Source: Lachnospiraceae bacterium (GTDB lineage Bacteria > Bacillota > Clostridia > Lachnospirales > Lachnospiraceae). From it: DNA of 64,000 bases. The DNA lies in contig JAFLSZ010000001.1 of the NCBI GenBank assembly GCA_022510665.1, positions 1-64,000 of the forward strand, written 5' to 3'. The translations under genes and the position numbers were made by a program. A model generated the notes under the pieces. The model did not search any database, was not told where the DNA came from, and saw only the letters and a program-made list of their open reading frames with translations. Shown one piece after another: positions 7,929 to 17,391 of the stretch. Each line of letters begins with the position of its first letter. Within the stretch, counting starts at the first letter, position 1.

Positions 7929-10274
7929 ATGAAACGTCTTTTTTATTCCGGAATTACAAAAGTATGGCTGGCAGTTCTTCTGCTGTTTTCTTCTATTTCC
8001 GCCGTTTCTTACGGTTTTCTTGCCCTGCGCGCTCCCGTTCTCTACCGGAACACGGAGAACGTTTATTCCACAAAATGGTTTTCCGAACTGTTCTCCAAGT
8101 ATGTCGAGCGTACCGCAGTCTATGTGCGTTATCTGGAAGACGGCTATTCCCTGCACTCCACAACGCTTGACCCGCAGTTAGAACTGCTTTTAGAAGGGGA
8201 AACCGCCAAAACCGATTTGGAAAACGCCCTGAGAAACGTCTATGAGCCGAGCGAAACCGCATTTTATTACTACTACTCAAAACTCAACAAAGAACCGACG
8301 AACTACCAGTATTATGTAAAAAATACCGAAACCGGTACGGTCTATGCTTCCAAAGACTTTGAGCGGTATGCCTGCGAAAAAAGCGGAAGTCTGGACGCGT
8401 TCCTTTCCAATGGCATTATTTCCGAAAATCTTTACCTGATTTTAAATACACAAAACAACCGTACCATGACCGGCGGCGGAAACAACGATGTTTTAAACCG
8501 TTCTACCCTCCTTTGGTCCATGGACTTTTTACGTCGCCCTCTTTCCGACATGGCGGAAGATGTTTATTATAAGTATAACTATCAGACAGACATCTCCTAT
8601 TCGAACAAAGACAGTGCGGAAATGAGTGAGACGGACTATCTTCATTCCGTTTCCGACCAGACTTACTTAGATAAGAACGACATTACCGTAAATGAATCTG
8701 TCAAAAATTCGCCAGCCGGAACCGTCGCTCCGGCCAGCCCGCCGAAACATTCTTATCTTTTGTACGCATTCATCGCGGACGACATTGCCGAAGACGGCTT
8801 TTCCGCCCTGTCCGCAAATTTCAACAGGGCCAAGGAAGACTACCGGCATTGTCTTAAATATGCCATCCTTTTCACACTGACAACTATCTTTCTGTTTTTT
8901 TGCTGCCATGCGGTATCGGGCAGGCAAAAGGACGGAACCGAGATACGCCTGCACTTTTACGACCGGATTTTTACGGAATTTATTCTCGCGGCGCTTGCCG
9001 GCCTTTTTGCACTGCCGTTTCTCTTATTCAGTTTTCTGCAGCCGTTTTTCACGAAGTTTATTATAAATTACCCGCTCCATTCCGAATGGATTCCTGCCAT
9101 TCTGGGAGGCTTTGCCGTGTTCTTTATCCTCGCCGCCATTCTCTATTTCAGTTTGGTTCGCCGGATAAAAGCAGGAACCTTTTTTAGCAGTTCCCTTCTG
9201 GGACGGTTTATTCTTGCGCCGTTAAAATGGCTGTTTTCCTTGGTTTTTCTTAACTTAAAGGAATTCTTCACCTCGCTTCCGACGCTTTGGAAAACACTGT
9301 TACAGCTCTGCGCCGCCGCTTTATGGCTTTTGATTTCGATACTGTTTCTTTTTGACAGTTCTTTTTTCGGCGTACTGCTGCTCTTTTTCGGTGCCTGTTT
9401 CTGCGCCTTTTTGTGTCTGCGGAACGCTCTGGACCATACACGCATCATTCACAGCACGGAAGAAATGGCAGGCGGCAATCTTTCGGCGCGCATTTCGTTA
9501 AAATCCATGCTGCCGTCCAATAAACGCCTGTCGGAAGACATCAACCATATCTGTGACGGACTGCATTTCGCGGTAGAAGAACAAACAAAAAGTGAGCGTA
9601 TGAAAACCGAATTGATTACCAATGTATCCCATGATATCAAAACGCCGCTCACTTCTATTATCAACTATATTGAACTGATTAAAAACGAACTGCCGGACGA
9701 AGGCACGGTCGCGGAATATGCGGAGATTCTTTCCCAGAAATCGTGGCGGTTAAAAGCCTTAATTGACGATCTGGTAGAAGCCTCCAAAGCCTCCTCGGGC
9801 ACGATTAAACTGGAACCAATCCGCTTTAACGCCGTGGAACTGCTCCGGCAGGCAGTCGGTGAGTTCGAGGAACGCCTGACGGAACGCAACTTGAAAATCT
9901 GCATGACGCTTCCGGATACCCCGGTCAACGTCCTCGCGGACGGGGACTGCACCCACCGCATTATTGAAAACCTGCTCTCCAATGTCTGCAAATATGCCCT
10001 CTCCGGCACAAGGGTATTTATTACCCTTGACCTTCCGGAAGGCACGGGAGTGATGCTTCTGACAATTAAAAATACTTCCGCGGCGATTCTTTCCAAAACG
10101 CCGGAAGAACTGTTGATGCGTTTTTCCCGCGGAGACGAAGCGCGGTCCGACGAAAGCAGCGGCCTCGGTCTTTCCATTGCCGAAAGTCTTGCCAGTTTAC
10201 AGGGCGGCACGTTCTATGTAGAAACGGACGGAGACCTGTTTAAGGCAAAGCTGACGATTCCGCTGGCAAAATAG
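7929..10274 (+). CDS. Sensor histidine kinase with multi-pass membrane region
   Basis: A 781-aa kinase paired with the regulator at 7211. A first membrane helix (residues 9-32) is followed by about 280 extracytoplasmic residues, then some five or six helices (about 315-335, 355-380, 390-412, 435-460, 465-500). A linker leads to the HisKA box with phosphoacceptor His568 in ITNVSHDIKTPLTSI. The ATPase lobe shows NLLSNVCKYA (N box) and SSGLGLSIAESL (G box). AAAGGAG lies at 7917-7923. The large outer domain plus polytopic region differs from the short intramembrane kinase at 57.9 kb. The signal is unknown. Confidence 0.88.
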   Translation: MKRLFYSGITKVWLAVLLLFSSISAVSYGFLALRAPVLYRNTENVYSTKWFSELFSKYVERTAVYVRYLEDGYSLHSTTLDPQLELLLEGETAKTDLENALRNVYEPSETAFYYYYSKLNKEPTNYQYYVKNTETGTVYASKDFERYACEKSGSLDAFLSNGIISENLYLILNTQNNRTMTGGGNNDVLNRSTLLWSMDFLRRPLSDMAEDVYYKYNYQTDISYSNKDSAEMSETDYLHSVSDQTYLDKNDITVNESVKNSPAGTVAPASPPKHSYLLYAFIADDIAEDGFSALSANFNRAKEDYRHCLKYAILFTLTTIFLFFCCHAVSGRQKDGTEIRLHFYDRIFTEFILAALAGLFALPFLLFSFLQPFFTKFIINYPLHSEWIPAILGGFAVFFILAAILYFSLVRRIKAGTFFSSSLLGRFILAPLKWLFSLVFLNLKEFFTSLPTLWKTLLQLCAAALWLLISILFLFDSSFFGVLLLFFGACFCAFLCLRNALDHTRIIHSTEEMAGGNLSARISLKSMLPSNKRLSEDINHICDGLHFAVEEQTKSERMKTELITNVSHDIKTPLTSIINYIELIKNELPDEGTVAEYAEILSQKSWRLKALIDDLVEASKASSGTIKLEPIRFNAVELLRQAVGEFEERLTERNLKICMTLPDTPVNVLADGDCTHRIIENLLSNVCKYALSGTRVFITLDLPEGTGVMLLTIKNTSAAILSKTPEELLMRFSRGDEARSDESSGLGLSIAESLASLQGGTFYVETDGDLFKAKLTIPLAK

Positions 10275-10301
10275 CCGCACATCCTGTCCGGAGGGCTTTT
10301 G

Positions 10302-10335
10302 TGTCATAGGAAATGCAATGCAATTTCCTATGACA
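10302..10335. terminator. Perfect inverted repeat between convergent genes, probable bidirectional terminator
   Basis: A 13-bp perfect stem (10302-10314 with 10323-10335) around an 8-nt loop. It sits between the kinase and the minus-strand potD. Neither side has a long U-run, so it may act as an RNA-stabilising hairpin instead. Confidence 0.5.
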
Positions 10336-10342
10336 TGGGCTA

Positions 10343-10381
10343 AAAGCCACACAAAATTTATGTTTAGTTCTTTGTGGCTTT
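10343..10381 (-). terminator. Terminator hairpin overlapping the end of potD
   Basis: 9-bp arms at 10343-10351 and 10373-10381; on the minus strand the hairpin ends in TTTT. The upstream arm covers the last codons of potD. Confidence 0.45.
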
Positions 10382-11428
10382 CATTTCGTTCCACATTTCC
10401 ATATAAAGCTCCTCTACAGCGGTGCCTAAATACCGGAAAGCCTCACAACGGTTAAGCGTTTCTTCCGGTGGGAAAGCAATCGTGCTGTTTCTGATAGCTT
10501 CGTCTTCGATTAACTCACGAGCCGCTTTATTCGGCGTAGAGTATGTAATTTCCTCAAAGTTCATCAGTGCGATATCCTCACGGCACATAAAGTTAATCCA
10601 CTTTTCCGCGTTTTCCTTGTTTTTCGCGTTCTTAGGGATTACCCAGCCGTCAATCCATACGTTGGAACCTTCTTCCGGCACAACATAGACAAGATTCGCA
10701 TTTTCACGCTGCGTATAAATCGCCTCACCGGAATAAATAACGCCAAGCGCCGCTTCTTCTCCGATCATCTTGTTGCGCACTTCATCTACAAAATAACCCT
10801 GTACCAGCGGACGCTGTTTGATTAACAGCTGCTTTGCTTCTTCTAACTGAGACTTTTCCGCGGTGTTCATTGAATAACCGAGATACTTTAACGCGATTCC
10901 CATACCGTCGCGCACGCTGTCAATCATCAGGATATTCTGGGAATACTTCTCGTCAAAAATCGAGGACCAGCTGGTGATTTCCCCGTCTACCATCGTTTTA
11001 TTGTAAAGGATACCTACGGTTCCCCAGCAGTACGGCACCGCATACTTGTTGCCCGGGTCAAAATCTTCCGCGCTCTTTAAATACTCGGGATCAATATTTT
11101 TAATATTCGGAATATTGTCGTAGTTTAACTCGGCAAGCAGATTTTCCTGAATCATACGGCTTATCATGTAGTCGGACGGACAGACTACGTCATAATTTAC
11201 CTCCCCGATGTTGATAATCGGATACATATCCTCATTCTCGGTAAACTCGTCATATACCACCTCGATGTCGTACTCTTCCTCAAACATCTTGATTACAGCC
11301 TCGTCGATATACTCGCCCCAGTTGAAAACAACCACCTCGCCGTTCGCATACTCTCTTTTGCAGCCGCAAAACAGTGTTACCGCTCCTATCAGCGCCGCCA
11401 TTAACAACCACTTTTTCATTCCTCTCAT
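10364..11428 (-). CDS. potD: Spermidine/putrescine-binding lipoprotein
   Basis: A 354-aa substrate-binding protein of a polyamine ABC importer. The signal peptide ends in a lipobox (LFCGC, Cys about residue 23), so it is membrane-tethered outside the cell. The mature start VVVFNWGEYIDEAVIKMFE and the motifs YNKTMV, WVIPKNAKN and WINFMCRED are typical of PotD/PotF. AAAGGAGG lies 10 bases before the ATG. It is last in the operon regulator-potA-potB-potC-potD. Exact polyamine preference cannot be read from the sequence. Confidence 0.92.
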   Translation of the reverse strand: MRGMKKWLLMAALIGAVTLFCGCKREYANGEVVVFNWGEYIDEAVIKMFEEEYDIEVVYDEFTENEDMYPIINIGEVNYDVVCPSDYMISRMIQENLLAELNYDNIPNIKNIDPEYLKSAEDFDPGNKYAVPYCWGTVGILYNKTMVDGEITSWSSIFDEKYSQNILMIDSVRDGMGIALKYLGYSMNTAEKSQLEEAKQLLIKQRPLVQGYFVDEVRNKMIGEEAALGVIYSGEAIYTQRENANLVYVVPEEGSNVWIDGWVIPKNAKNKENAEKWINFMCREDIALMNFEEITYSTPNKAARELIEDEAIRNSTIAFPPEETLNRCEAFRYLGTAVEELYMEMWNEMKATKN

Positions 11429-11480
11429 TCCTTTGTTTCCTCCTTTAAAATACTTTATCTGTCTCTATAATCAAATATGA

Positions 11481-12275
11481 CTACCTTTGTCTTTCCGCAG
11501 CTTTCTTTGCGGCCTTCGCCTTAGTGCGGTTTACCGCAATCAGCAGAACCAGTACCGCCGTAAACATCACGGTGGAAAGCGCATAAATTTCCGGTTCGAT
11601 TCCGCGTCTGGTTTCGGCGTAAATTACCGTAGACAGCGTATTAACCCTTGCGTTTTTGGTAAAGTGGGTGATGACAAAATCATCTAACGCTAAGGTAAAC
11701 GCCAGCATAAATCCGGATAAAACACCCGGAAAAATATCCGGCAGCACAATTCTGAAAAATGCCGCCAGCGGCGGAGCGCCTAAGTCCAACGCCGCCTCAT
11801 AAGTGCTTTTACTCGTCTGACGCAGCTTTGGCAATACGCTTAAAATCACATACGGCATATGGGCCGCCGTCAGCGCGAGCAAAACGCTGGTAAATCCAAG
11901 CGAAAAACTAACCGCAAAATAAAGAAGCATCAATGAAATACCGGTTACGATTTCGGAGTTGAGCAGCGGAATATTGGTAATACTCATCATAACCGCTTTC
12001 GGCAGCTTTTTCATCCGGTTTATCGCAACCGCCGCAAGCGTACCGAGCAGAGCCGCAAGCAGTGCGGACGCGAGTGCCAGCAAAAGCGTCGTCCACAGCG
12101 CGTTCAATATCTTGTCGTTTTCTAACATCTTTTGATACCACTTTAACGTGAATCCGCCCCACTTCGCACGGGATTTCGACGAATTAAACGAAAGCACCGC
12201 CAATACCAGAATCGGCGCGTACAAAAATACAATGACAAGCCCGATATAGCCTTTTTGAATTATACGTTTTACCAT
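11481..12275 (-). CDS. potC: Polyamine ABC transporter permease PotC
   Basis: A 264-aa inner-membrane permease with six predicted helices and the EAA loop seen in YEAALDLGAPPLAAFFRIVLPDIFPG, where the cytoplasmic coupling helix contacts PotA. It overlaps the end of potB by 7 bp. With PotB it forms the channel of the polyamine importer. The C-terminus is Ala/Lys/Arg-rich and cytoplasmic. Confidence 0.92.
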   Translation of the reverse strand: MVKRIIQKGYIGLVIVFLYAPILVLAVLSFNSSKSRAKWGGFTLKWYQKMLENDKILNALWTTLLLALASALLAALLGTLAAVAINRMKKLPKAVMMSITNIPLLNSEIVTGISLMLLYFAVSFSLGFTSVLLALTAAHMPYVILSVLPKLRQTSKSTYEAALDLGAPPLAAFFRIVLPDIFPGVLSGFMLAFTLALDDFVITHFTKNARVNTLSTVIYAETRRGIEPEIYALSTVMFTAVLVLLIAVNRTKAKAAKKAAERQR

Positions 12276-13126
12276 ACGCCCGTTCCCTCCGCGTCTTTAT
12301 CATATTTCTGCACGATTGCCATGCAGATAAAAATAAATACCATCAGAACCAAAGACAGGCCGCAGCCGGCATTCCAGTCATTTGCCATCTTAAACTTCTG
12401 CTCTATCACTTTTCCGATTAAAAGCACCTTGCCGCCGCCCAAAATATCCGAAATAACGAACGTCGTCAAAGACGGCACGAATACCATCGTCAGACCGCTG
12501 ACGATGCCCGGCTTGGAAAGCGGTATAATGACGCGGAACAAAATCTGAATGTAATTGGCCCCAAGGTCCGACGCCGCCTGAATAACGTCGTCGCTGATTT
12601 TGGAAAGCACGTTATAAATCGGTATAATCATAAACGGAAGAAAATCGTATACCATTCCCAGTACAATGGCCGCCGGCGTGTTGATAATATTTAACTTAGG
12701 AAGTCCCACCGCGCCAAGAAACATATTAATAACTCCGTTTTTCTCTAAAATATTCTGCCAGGCAATCGTGCGAAGCAGGAAATTCATCCACATCGGCAGC
12801 ATAAACAAAAGAATGACAAATCCGTTGCTCTTTAAGCGGAGCGCCCGCAGCGCGAGCGCCAGCGGATACGCAATCAGCAGACACAACAGGGTACTGATGA
12901 CGGAAAGCTGTATTGACAAAACCAGAGTGGAACGGTTGGTCGGAGCCCAAATCAGTTTCAGGTTTTCCAACGTAAATCCATCGCCGTTACGGCTCGTCAT
13001 ACCATAGTAGACAATCATAATAAGCGGCAGCACAATAAATCCTATGCTCCACAGTACATACGGCGTAGACAAAAGGTACTGCATTCTTCTCTTGTGTGTA
13101 GCCAGACGGCCCTTTTCTTTACTCAT
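12269..13126 (-). CDS. potB: Polyamine ABC transporter permease PotB
   Basis: A 285-aa permease with about six helices: residues 14-38, 68-92, 98-122, 150-172, 205-228 and 250-272. The coupling loop reads [24 protein letters not shown]. It overlaps potA by 8 bp and potC by 7 bp, so the three are translated together. Partner of PotC. Confidence 0.92.
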   Translation of the reverse strand: MSKEKGRLATHKRRMQYLLSTPYVLWSIGFIVLPLIMIVYYGMTSRNGDGFTLENLKLIWAPTNRSTLVLSIQLSVISTLLCLLIAYPLALALRALRLKSNGFVILLFMLPMWMNFLLRTIAWQNILEKNGVINMFLGAVGLPKLNIINTPAAIVLGMVYDFLPFMIIPIYNVLSKISDDVIQAASDLGANYIQILFRVIIPLSKPGIVSGLTMVFVPSLTTFVISDILGGGKVLLIGKVIEQKFKMANDWNAGCGLSLVLMVFIFICMAIVQKYDKDAEGTGVW

Positions 13127-14198
13127 TGACTCCTACCGCCTCCTCATCTTCCGACTCCGGTTTATTCATAATCTGAATATCGAACGGGTCTACTTTGATT
13201 CCGACCTGCTTTCCTACCGGCGAAAGGTCCGTGCTGTGTACCAGCCACGAAAACCCGTTTGCCATAACTTCCATTTCGTAATGCACTCCCTTAAAAATCA
13301 GCGAAGTCACCACTCCCTGAATCGTCCCCTCTTCCGGCTCTACTAAGTCCACATCTTCCGGGCGGATTACAACGTCTACCGGACACTGGCTGCCGAAGCC
13401 TTCATCCACACAGGCAAACTTCGCACCGAGAATTTCCACCAGACGGTCTTCTAACATCGTCGCTCCGATAATATTGCTCTCGCCGATAAAGTCCGCCACA
13501 AACGCGTTCTTAGGCTCATTGTAGATATCTTCCGGCGAGCCGATCTGCTGAATATACCCCTGATTCATTACCACAATCGTATCCGACATAGTCAGGGCTT
13601 CTTCCTGATCATGGGTAACATAAACGAATGTAATTCCCAGCTCATTCTTTAAACGGATTAACTCATACTGCATATCCTGCCGCAGCTTTAAATCCAGCGC
13701 GCCAAGCGGCTCGTCAAGCAGCAAAACCTTAGGTTCGTTTACGATGGCGCGCGCGATGGCAATTCGCTGCTGCTGTCCGCCGGAAAGAGAATCCGGCATA
13801 CGGTTTTCGTAGCCGTCCAGATTCACTAACTTTAACGCGTAGGCAATTTTATCCTGAATATATGCTTTGCTCTTTTTCTTGATTTTCAGACCGAAAGCAA
13901 TGTTTTCCGCAATCGTCATATGAGTAAACAGCGCATACTTTTGAAACACCGTATTTAACTGGCGCTTGTTTGGCGGAAGGTTCGTAATGTCCTGCCCGTC
14001 AAAAATCACACGTCCCACATCCGGCGTTTCAAAGCCGCCGATAATACGCAGAGTCGTTGTCTTTCCGCAGCCGGACGGCCCAAGTATCGTTAAAAACTCA
14101 TTCTCCCTGATATAAAGATTCAGTTCATCCAATACTATCTGTCCGTCATACTTCTTCGTAATATTCTCAAGATTAATCAATTTATTATCCTGTGCCAT
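13119..14198 (-). CDS. potA: Polyamine ABC transporter ATPase PotA
   Basis: A 359-aa ATPase. Walker [17 protein letters not shown], signature [14 protein letters not shown], Walker [14 protein letters not shown]-loop [13 protein letters not shown]. The C-terminal 120 residues form the regulatory TOBE/OB region found in PotA and MalK. It powers import by PotBC. The gene lies 70 bp downstream of the XRE-cupin regulator and is probably on the same transcript. Confidence 0.93.
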   Translation of the reverse strand: MAQDNKLINLENITKKYDGQIVLDELNLYIRENEFLTILGPSGCGKTTTLRIIGGFETPDVGRVIFDGQDITNLPPNKRQLNTVFQKYALFTHMTIAENIAFGLKIKKKSKAYIQDKIAYALKLVNLDGYENRMPDSLSGGQQQRIAIARAIVNEPKVLLLDEPLGALDLKLRQDMQYELIRLKNELGITFVYVTHDQEEALTMSDTIVVMNQGYIQQIGSPEDIYNEPKNAFVADFIGESNIIGATMLEDRLVEILGAKFACVDEGFGSQCPVDVVIRPEDVDLVEPEEGTIQGVVTSLIFKGVHYEMEVMANGFSWLVHSTDLSPVGKQVGIKVDPFDIQIMNKPESEDEEAVGVNE

Positions 14199-14268
14199 AA
14201 TACTCCTTTCTCCTTCGCAGCCGCTCCTGACAGCCCTGTCGTAACGTGTCCCCTATCTTAAAACCATC

Positions 14269-14808
14269 TTAAAAACTCGGAGGCGTCGATATCCAAAGCA
14301 GCACCGCCCCCTGTTTTCCCGCCGCCTTGACGTAATGTGTCTTATTGGGCAGAAAATAAAACGACTCGCCCTTTTTTGCCTTAAACTTTTTATTCCCGAT
14401 ATATAGTTCAATACTTCCGCTCAGGATGTAACCGAATTCTTCGCCTTCGTGGGGATTGTCCGGGTAAGTCTCACCTTCCGGTTCAAGCGTCAGCAGAATC
14501 GGCTCCATCATATTTTTCTGTGCATTTGGAATAATCCACTCAATACGGTTACGAAGCTCGGCGTCCTCTTTCTCAAAGTAGTCGCTCTTTTTAAACACAA
14601 CCTGCTCGGCCGCCGTACCGCTGAAAAACTCTTCCAAATCCGTTCCGAGACACTGCAAAATATCCACAAGCGTCGCAATGGAAGGCGATGTCAAATCCCT
14701 CTCCAGCTGCGAAATAAAGCCTTTGGAAAGCTCCGCCCTATCGGCAAGTTCCTCCTGTGTCAGGCCTTTCTGCATACGGAGTTCTTTAAGTTTTGTCCCG
14801 ATTTTCAA
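14269..14808 (-). CDS. XRE-cupin transcriptional regulator of the pot operon (PuuR-like)
   Basis: 179 aa: an N-terminal helix-turn-helix (residues about 6-60; GLTQEELADRAELSKGFISQLERD) and a C-terminal cupin (residues about 105-175; HEGEEFGYILSGSIELYIG, GESFYFLPNKTHYVKA). HTH-cupin proteins of this layout often sense polyamines, and its place ahead of potABCD fits that. The start is TTG at 14808, with GGGGAGG 8 bases before it; no upstream ATG fits. A strong promoter (14897-14924) and overlapping inverted repeats (14863-14889) lie just upstream, so it probably represses itself and pot. Confidence 0.88.
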   Translation of the reverse strand: MKIGTKLKELRMQKGLTQEELADRAELSKGFISQLERDLTSPSIATLVDILQCLGTDLEEFFSGTAAEQVVFKKSDYFEKEDAELRNRIEWIIPNAQKNMMEPILLTLEPEGETYPDNPHEGEEFGYILSGSIELYIGNKKFKAKKGESFYFLPNKTHYVKAAGKQGAVLLWISTPPSF

Positions 14809-14862
14809 CCAAAGCGCCTCCCCTCTGTCCTTTTAATTGCCTTTTCCTCAGTAAAGTAAAAA

Positions 14863-14889
14863 TAAACTCAAAGTTTAGTAACGCTAAAC
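14863..14889. promoter_or_regulatory. Overlapping inverted repeats, candidate operator of the XRE-cupin regulator
   Basis: Three alternating half-sites: TAAACT (14863-14868), AGTTTAG (14872-14878) and CTAAAC (14884-14889). The middle one pairs with either neighbour. They lie at and just after the expected transcription start, where a bound repressor would block the pot promoter. Confidence 0.55.
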
Positions 14890-14896
14890 AGCTTCT

Positions 14897-14924
14897 ATTA
14901 TACTCTCCCTTCGGGAAATGTCAA
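14897..14924 (-). promoter_or_regulatory. Promoter of the regulator-potABCD operon
   Basis: On the minus strand: TTGACA (14924-14919), a 16-bp spacer, TATAAT (14902-14897). Both hexamers are consensus. In the gap 14809-15118 I see this promoter, the operator and the tRNA promoter, and nothing else. Confidence 0.8.
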
Positions 14925-15078
14925 TAGTATTTTCCGTTTTCCTGCCGAAGAACGTAAATTTTTATTTCCCTCAAGTTTCCGCATTTTTTATGCTTTTTTA
15001 TATTCCGTGGATTGCACGCTATCTACGGAACTTTTTAAAACGGTTAAAAAAAATGCGAAAACTCGAGTCATTCCCTTA

Positions 15079-15107
15079 TTGACAAGAAAGCGGGATAATG
15101 GTAAGAT
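15079..15107 (+). promoter_or_regulatory. Promoter of tRNA-Gly
   Basis: TTGACA (15079-15084), a 17-bp spacer, TAAGAT (15102-15107). The tRNA starts 11 bases after the -10 box. Confidence 0.75.
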
Positions 15108-15118
15108 AGTTACGTCGG

Positions 15119-15189
<71 letters not shown>

Positions 15190-15289
15190 CTTTTTCTTTG
15201 TTTAAAACCTTATTTGAACTAACGAAATCAAACTACGATAAAATAATTCCGCGGACGGCGCTGCCGTTTTCGGGCGGAGAAGGAGTAAT

Positions 15290-16294
15290 ATGGCTGAAGA
15301 AAAGAAAATATTGTTCAGTGGAATGCAGGCAACCGGTAATTTAACGCTCGGGAACTATCTCGGCGCTTTAAAAAATTGGGTTTCACTAAATGAAGATTAT
15401 GAGTGTTATTATTGCGTGGTAGACGAACATTCCATCACCGTAAGACAGGATCCGGCGGAGTTAAGACAGCGTGCGCGCGCCCTGTTGATTCTTTACATTG
15501 CAGCAGGATTGGACCCGGAGAAAAACTGCATCTATTATCAGTCCCATGTGTCCGGCCACGCGGAGCTTGCATGGATTTTAAATTGCTACACATATATGGG
15601 TGAGCTGCAGCGCATGACCCAGTTTAAGGATAAGTCCGCAAAACACGCGGAAAATATTAACGCGGGATTGTTTACCTATCCGGTGCTGATGGCGGCTGAT
15701 ATCCTTTTGTTTCAGGCGGATGTCGTTCCGGTAGGCGTTGACCAGATGCAGCATCTGGAACTGACCAGAGATATCGCGCAGCGTTTCAACGGCATCTACG
15801 GCGACGTATTTAAGATTCCGGAAGCCTATATCGGAAAAGTCGGCGCAAATATAAAAAGTCTGCAAAATCCGACAAAGAAAATGTCAAAATCGGACGAAAA
15901 TCCGAATGCCAGCATCTATCTGATGGATGATACGGATACGATTATTCGGAAATTCAAACGCGCCGTAACCGATTCCGAAAGCGAGGTAAGGTATTCTCCT
16001 GACAAACCGGGTATCAGCAACTTAATCGACATTTACCGTGCCGCTACCGGAAAAACCGTTGAAGAAGTAGAAAAAGAATTTGACGGCAAGGGCTACGGCG
16101 ACTTTAAACTTGCCGTGGGAGAAGCGGCGGCGAATCTTTTAAAGCCGCTCCAACAGCGCGTAGCCGAACTTTCCAAAGATAAAGCTTACATCGACGGTGT
16201 AATTAAAAACAATGCGGAACGCGCGAACTATACGGCTTCTAAGACGCTGCGCAAGGTACAGAAAAAAATCGGTTTCCCGGAACGCATCCGGTAA
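15290..16294 (+). CDS. trpS: Tryptophanyl-tRNA synthetase
   Basis: A 334-aa class I synthetase charging tRNA-Trp. The HIGH-type motif is TGNLTLGNYLGA (residues about 15-26) and the KMSKS motif is KKMSKSDENPN near residue 195. VDQMQHLELTRDIAQRFN is also typical of TrpRS. GAAGGAG is 6-7 bases before the ATG. The 100-bp leader is too short for a T-box and I see none. No strong promoter of its own was found. Confidence 0.95.
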   Translation: MAEEKKILFSGMQATGNLTLGNYLGALKNWVSLNEDYECYYCVVDEHSITVRQDPAELRQRARALLILYIAAGLDPEKNCIYYQSHVSGHAELAWILNCYTYMGELQRMTQFKDKSAKHAENINAGLFTYPVLMAADILLFQADVVPVGVDQMQHLELTRDIAQRFNGIYGDVFKIPEAYIGKVGANIKSLQNPTKKMSKSDENPNASIYLMDDTDTIIRKFKRAVTDSESEVRYSPDKPGISNLIDIYRAATGKTVEEVEKEFDGKGYGDFKLAVGEAAANLLKPLQQRVAELSKDKAYIDGVIKNNAERANYTASKTLRKVQKKIGFPERIR

Positions 16295-16321
16295 AAGCAA
16301 TTATGTAACAGAGGCTCTTTT

Positions 16322-16558
16322 TTACTCCTCAAATTCCACGGTTACATAATACCCTCTGCTGTTCTCCTCTATGTCTTTTACCGTTCCGGAAAGAGATGTC
16401 AGGCGTTCACGAAACGGAATGTTGCCTGACATCGCAACCGCCGGTTCGATTACATAATAGAAAACCGCGTTCGGGAGCGTGGACTCTCTGATTTCTACCA
16501 CGTCACCAATCTCCACAAGACCCGGACGCTCCATTTTAAACTGCATGGTTCTTGACAT
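16322..16558 (-). CDS. Hypothetical small protein downstream of recO
   Basis: 78 aa from the ATG at 16558, which is preceded by GGAGGGG at 4 bases; a longer in-frame start at 16594 lacks such a site. The sequence ([36 protein letters not shown]) is rich in short strands and may form a small beta-barrel. No signal peptide, helix pair or catalytic motif is visible. It is probably the last gene of the era-yqzL-recO run and is convergent with trpS. Function unknown. Confidence 0.65.
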   Translation of the reverse strand: MSRTMQFKMERPGLVEIGDVVEIRESTLPNAVFYYVIEPAVAMSGNIPFRERLTSLSGTVKDIEENSRGYYVTVEFEE

Positions 16559-16602
16559 AACACCCCTCCAAAATTCTCCGCAAACAGCATACATAATCTC
16601 TA

Positions 16603-17391
16603 TCAGAGTTCCTCCAACAGCTCCAGACTGTGAAATTTCCGTTCAATATGTACCGCCAGAAACTGTTTTAATATTTTCTTTAACTGCCGCAATACATCCT
16701 CCGTCACGGTAAAGGTGTACAGGCTTTCAATCGGCGTAGACAGAATATACTGCATCGTATACAGGGTGGACGCCGCTGCCGGAAGCAGTTCATCCGTACG
16801 GCCCGGGACGCCTCCCCCGTCTTCCGGCACAGGCTCCGTCCAAAGCGCCTGTGCGCAGGTCTTGCAGATACAGCCGCCGCCTTTTGCGGCAAACCATACC
16901 AAGTCTTCTTTTTTCCGACATTTTATACATTCAAACACCTGCGGCGAAACGCCTTCTATCGAAAGCATTTTTAACTCAAACACGGCCCGTACCAGTTCCA
17001 CGCCGATAGAAGGCTTTAAAAGCGCGCCGAGCGAGCGGTATAATACTTTTAGCTCTTCTTTCGCCGGAAGTCCTTCTCTTGTGACCGCCTCCGCAAATTC
17101 ACAAAAGTATACGCCGTAATATACGGTCGTCAAATCGTTCCGCAGCTCCGCGAAATAATTTTCCACTTCCGCGTTTTGCAGCGTATAAGAACTTCTCCCT
17201 TCATACAGGGTAAACTTTCCGAATACAAAGGGCTGGCTGCATCCGAGCAGCGCCGCCGTCGGGCGGCGCACTCCTTTTGCAAACGCGGCGAGCTTTCCTT
17301 TTTCTTTTGTCAAAAGCACTACTCTCCGGTCATATTCCCCGATTGGCTGTGCCGACAATATCATTCCCGTCACCGTAATACTTTCCGTCAT
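16603..17391 (-). CDS. recO: DNA repair protein RecO
   Basis: A 262-aa recombination mediator of the RecFOR pathway, helping RecA load on SSB-coated single strands. The N-terminal OB fold starts [28 protein letters not shown], followed by the helical part, then a zinc site with two Cys pairs (CIKC and CKTC, about residues 160-185). Usual family length. GGGGGAG precedes the ATG. The 5' end overlaps the YqzL-like gene by 62 bp in another frame. Confidence 0.93.
   Translation of the reverse strand: MTESITVTGMILSAQPIGEYDRRVVLLTKEKGKLAAFAKGVRRPTAALLGCSQPFVFGKFTLYEGRSSYTLQNAEVENYFAELRNDLTTVYYGVYFCEFAEAVTREGLPAKEELKVLYRSLGALLKPSIGVELVRAVFELKMLSIEGVSPQVFECIKCRKKEDLVWFAAKGGGCICKTCAQALWTEPVPEDGGGVPGRTDELLPAAASTLYTMQYILSTPIESLYTFTVTEDVLRQLKKILKQFLAVHIERKFHSLELLEEL

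Noticed and set aside
15190-15289. T-box riboswitch ahead of trpS
   Set aside because: The gap is only 100 bp, and I see no specifier stem, T-box core or terminator/antiterminator pair.
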